From NCBI GenBank assembly GCA_963924555.1, contig OZ004583.1:4187501-4251500 (forward strand): a stretch of DNA of 64,000 bases, in the 5' to 3' direction. Below the pieces are notes generated by a model. It was given only the letters and a program-made list of their open reading frames with translations, did not search any database and was not told the DNA's origin. Every line of letters begins with the position of its first letter. Position 1 is the first letter of the stretch. Position numbers and translations under genes: made by a program. The DNA comes from Crambe crambe (taxonomy: Eukaryota; Porifera; Demospongiae; Poecilosclerida; Crambeidae). Positions 59,872-64,000 of the stretch are shown piece after piece.

Positions 59872-62800
59872 TTATTTAGCTCTATACATTGAGCCTTTTC
59901 TCCTTGACCCAGGAGGAGAAGGGTTAGAAACTCCAACAATTGGTCCATTTTTCACACTGGGTAAGAATCCGTCAGGTTTTTCTGCTTGTTCTTTAATCCT
60001 AGGAAGCATGTTGGGTTTCCTAGATGCTGCATGTGGTACACTTATAATCAGAAATGCTGATAGCTAAATGGTGAAGCATTATAGCTAATAGAGGGAAGTT
60101 GTTCCTTCTAGGCTTATGTGAAATGCTAAGAGTATGAATCATACCTCTAAGATTCATTAATTTTTTAGCAGATTTTTGGAGAGGAACAGGATGAGCTGAT
60201 GAGGGCTGGAGAGAGCTTGTTTGTGCACCAGTGAGAATTTTCCCTTTTTTGAAGGAATGTCTGTACTCATTTGTTGGACTGGAGTTAGGAGGTGGTGGAG
60301 GGGTAGGGGGAGAAACAAAAGGATCTTTACTGTGTCCATTAGACCCCGCTAATGAAGTTAAGTGAACATAATAATTATGTAGCTAACATTAAAAGTTTCC
60401 TAGGAACAGCTTACAATGACCAGGATTGACTTTGGCAAAGCCACTGGCATGAGTAGTGCTAAGATAATGACCAGGATTGACTTTGGTGAAGCCACTGGCA
60501 TGAGCAGAAATTTAACGTTAAGATGATGGGCAGACTTGGGCTGGCCAGATAATCTAAGGATCCCCTTCTGATTAAAAGGGCATTTATCCTTTGGCAGACT
60601 TGAAGTTTGAGGTTTAGGAAGGAGCGGGAGCAATAATCCAGGAGCATTCTAAGTAGAGGAAATAGAGTTATTATAAGCTCTGGAGTAGATGTAATTCTAG
60701 ATATATACTGGAATGGCTATCTCAGCCTGAATAATGACTATTGTATTCTGAGTACTTACTTGATACAACGGAATTTGAGCAGGACTTCAGTTTTTTCAGT
60801 TGCACATAAATCATTACCTCCAATTTTGGGAAATTTTATACATTCTGAATACGTGATACAAATAAAATCTAATTCATCATAACATCGACTCTCTTGCCTT
60901 TATTTCTTGAGCTGAACTCCTTCAACATGTTCTCACTACTACCAAGGTTATTCTGTACTTGCTTGGGTTTAATTTTAGGATATTCTATTTGATTATTATT
61001 ATGATCATCATTAAACTTCACTAATAATGTTAATTCGTTACCTCCATTTGAGCTTAACTCCCTCAGTTTTTTTTCGCTACCACTAGTACTGTTTTGAACT
61101 TGAGACATTTCTGAGCAGAGTGAATGATCATAAACTGACTAGTTACAACATTAACTCTTACTAGATGCAAATTTGCTGCCTGTATTTGACCTGACCTTCA
61201 AAGTGGTCCCTGGTTATAACAAAATATAGCAGAAACTAGTGACCATTACCTGATGCAAATTGACTGCCTTCATCAAAATTTGAGTTGTACTTTTTTTGTT
61301 ACACACTCACCACTACCATTTTTATCTGGATCTTGCATTGATCCAATTTGAGGCAACTTTGAACCTTCTCATTATGAATAGATGACAACATGATCAGGTG
61401 ATGAAATTTGAACTAATCTTACTGGATAAAGAGCTAGACTCCTTCAATATTTTCTCACCAATATTGTCATTATGAACTTGAAACATTTCAGAATGTATTA
61501 TTCATAATAACTTAGACATTAATAATACAATATCAGTCCTTACTTGATTGACTGCTTGCAAATGAACTAGCCTTCACTGTGGCTTTACTATCACCTTTAG
61601 GACTTTGTTCTGGTGTAATAGGGGATAGTAAAATTCATCAATTTCAAACATCAGTCCTTACTTGGTGAAATTTTATTGCCTGCTTTTTCCACTCTGCTCA
61701 AAGTATATCCTAAAATGTAATAAAAACATAACAGGTAACTAACATTTGGGACTGTCAATCCTTACTTGATGCTAATTCACTACCTGAATTTGAGCTGGCC
61801 TCCTCTACTCTGTTCAAATTACTACCTGAATATTCTGAATAGTAACAACATGTAACAGTATTTTAGGAACATAAATCCTTAGTTACTTGATGCAAGTCTA
61901 CCTGTATAGAAACAAAATGTAATAGTATTTTTTAGGAACATAAATCCTTAGTTACTTAATGCAAGTCCACTGCCTGTTTTTGAACTGGCCTCTTTTACTG
62001 TACTACTTTTATGTTCTGAATAGTAATAAAAATAATAGTAGTAACATTTTTGGAGTGTCAATAATACTTACTTGATTCTAGTTTACTGCCTGCATTTAAA
62101 CTGGCCTCCTCTACTGTGTTCAAACTACTACCTTTGTATTCTGAATAGTAATGATAGGTAGCTAACAGTAATAATTATTATTAGGAATATAAATCCATAG
62201 TTACTTGATGCAAGTTGACTGCTGGTTTTTGATCTGGCCTCTATATACCATTGTGCTCAAACTACTACCTTTGTATTCTGAATAGTAATAAAGGTAAGAA
62301 GATTCATTTTAAATACTTACTCGATGCTAATTCACTGCTTGCAGTAGAGCTGGCCCTCACTACTTTGCTCAAACTAACCCCTTGTAAATTCTGAATAGCA
62401 TAACAGTGATAATAACACGTTGTGAGTATCAATTCTTACTTGATGCAAGTTCACTGCTTGGATTTGAGTTGATCTCTTCTACTGTGCTTGAATTACTACC
62501 CGTATATTCTGAATAGTAGCGAAAGGTAACAGTAACGTTTGAGAATATAAATCCTTATTTACTTGATGCAAATTCACTGCCTGCATTAGAACTGGCTTCC
62601 TCTACTGTGCTCAAACTAACACCTATATAATAATAAAAGCAAAATAGGTAACAATTTCATTATACAGGTAACAGTAAATATTGGGAACATAAATTCTTAG
62701 TTACTCGATGAAAATTCACTGCCCGTTTTTGAGCTGGCCTCTTTCACTGTGTTCAAACTACTATCCGTATATCCTGAATAATAATAAAAGCATAAGAAGT

Positions 62801-64000
62801 AACAGTAACATTTAGTGAGCATTATTCCTTACTTGATGCTAATTCACTGCCTGCATTTGAGCTGGCCTTCACTACTGTGTTCGAAGAACTACATTCTGAA
62901 TAGTAATGACACAGGTAACAGATATAAATTCTTAGTTACTCAATGAAAACTCACTGCCTGTTTTAGAGCAGGCCTCCTTCACTGTGTTCAAACTACTACC
63001 TGTATATCCTGAATCAGTAATAACAAGTAACAGTAACATTTTGTGAGCATCATTCCTTACTTGATGCTAATTCACTGCCATTTGAACTGGCCTCCTCCAC
63101 AGTGCTCAAAGTACAACCTACATATCCAGAGTAGTAGGTACATAATAGGAACATCAATCGTTAGTTACTTGATGTTAATTCATTGCCATTTGAGCTGGCC
63201 TCCTCCACAGTGCTCCTTCACACGTTCCACTGAAATTACCTTTGTGAGGTAACGACCACTGATTTTCTCCCTGTAGGTCTTCCCTTCCACCATTCCCTGA
63301 CACGTAACACTCAAGTAACTTTGACTGTTCATGCTTACTCTGACATGGTACATACCTGAGTTAATAATTTCTGGAATGGTTCTCTTGTCTTGAGTTTATC
63401 AATATTATAGAGAAACGTGTGATGAAGTGGGCATACAAGAGGTAGAAAATTGCTGCAAAAGTTGAAGCTATTGTTAAATTTATGAAATGCTGCCATTCAC
63501 TGATGCAGAGAAACGCATGAGGAACTACGATACACAAGGATCACATTATTCCAGTGACATTAATTTATATCCAATTATGTAGGTAGATAAATTTCTGTTT
63601 TGGGTTATCTCTCTGAAACTCATTTCGGATGCATGTTACTATCAAAAAATATTACAATTGTGTTAATCTAGTGTTAAAAATAATTAAAAGCAAGCTACAC
63701 ATTGGAAATTAAATTAATAAAATTGTTCTCATGAATTATTTGTAATATGAAATATTGCCAAACTGCAATAACATGAATTGAACTGAAATTAATAGAGATA
63801 TTAGGGTGTCATCATTATACCCCTTGTCTAGCTGCATTTGAAGCCTGTCTATTCCACAATATATTTCTTAAATTACTTACTGGATACATACCATGTTCAT
63901 TGCCTCCAATATAACATCCACTGGCATCCACTGGCATCCACTTAAAGACGTCTTCAGTAAAAGGTCTGAAGATATGATATGACATGCAAACATATATAGT
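59872..64000 (-). CDS. DM9-domain protein with tandem-exon tail, 5'-partial
   Basis: The gene continues past the right edge. First visible exons (minus): 63965-63892 and 63355-about 63224. They encode a DM9-type unit: FKWMPVDASGCYIGGNEHG, then YHVRVSMNSQSYLSV and CQGMVEGKTYREKISGRYL. DM9 units bind mannose in known cases. Then a run of ~15-18 small exons (63130-60870), most with phase 1 at both ends, encodes 18-23-residue Ser-rich repeats (YTGSSLNTVKEA, YSGSNLNRVEEASS). The 3' part has Pro-rich exons 60348-60145 (SPPTPPPPPNSSPTNEYR) and 60026-59872 (stop; basic tail RRKGSMYRAK). The join around 60400-60900, where a stop at 60869 could end an isoform, is unresolved. It converges on Fic B, 186 bp away. 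Confidence 0.7.
60870..63236 (-). repeat. Tandem exon array (~15-18 exon/intron units of ~115-130 bp)
   Basis: Cores recur near 61190, 61345, 61570, 61670, 61800, 61990, 62105, 62230, 62355, 62480, 62600, 62740, 62855, 62970, 63090 and 63205. Each has a minus-strand acceptor (often ttcag), a 50-70-bp exon and a donor a|GTAAG. The best-defined unit is 62140-62072 (69 bp). The copies at 62230 and 63205 are frameshifted or lack a compatible acceptor. A second subtype at the 3' side encodes VQNSTSGSEKKLRELSS and VHNDNIGEKILKESSS. Confidence 0.8.

Noticed and set aside
61160..63236. Possible CRISPR or plain minisatellite
   Set aside because: The conserved part carries splice sites and a consistent reading frame; the variable parts are intron-like.

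Overview
The window looks like a piece of a compact animal genome, most likely a demosponge (Amphimedon-like). It is A+T-rich. Its genes are split into many short exons by introns that are often 50-150 bp, all with GT...AG borders. It carries metazoan families (KLHL18, NSUN5, monoglyceride lipase, F-box/WD40), a receptor with Ig/FN3-like domains, and many small palindromic DNA elements. The species call is inference. There is no prokaryotic operon structure. Exon borders were read by eye from splice sites, and phase plus length arithmetic closes for nearly every exon listed.

Layout. 2-7222 (+): F-box/WD40 protein, 5' end outside the window. 8217-13220 (-): single-pass receptor with one Ig-like and about three FN3-like domains and a tyrosine-motif tail. 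13506-16134 (+): CCCH / RWD-like / CHY zinc-finger protein, divergent from the receptor. 16249-18353 (-) and 18474-21152 (+): two monoglyceride-lipase paralogues, head to head, 120 bp apart. 21548-26961 (+): NSUN5-type rRNA cytosine-5 methyltransferase, with a large repeat nest in its sixth intron.

26962-48626 is a gene-poor, repeat-rich stretch. It holds several hairpin elements, a degraded P-like/THAP9-like DNA transposon with recognisable inverted ends (39682-43519), and an antisense relic with a DEDDh exonuclease domain (about 44640-46960).

48627-51120 (+): KLHL18. 53452-57285 (-) and 57859-59685 (+): two Fic-domain proteins, head to head. 59872 to the right edge (-): a DM9-domain protein whose C-terminal part is encoded by about 15-18 tandemly duplicated small exons, nearly all of the same phase class.

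How the genes relate. Three divergent gene pairs share short intergenic regions (receptor/CCCH-CHY, MGLL/MGLL, Fic/Fic); two of these are paralogous inverted duplications. KLHL18 and the F-box/WD40 protein are both substrate adaptors for cullin-RING ubiquitin ligases (CUL3 and SCF), but nothing in the sequence links them functionally. The most unusual items are the DM9 exon array, the near-ITAM in the receptor tail, and the loss of the inhibitory Glu in one of the two Fic proteins.
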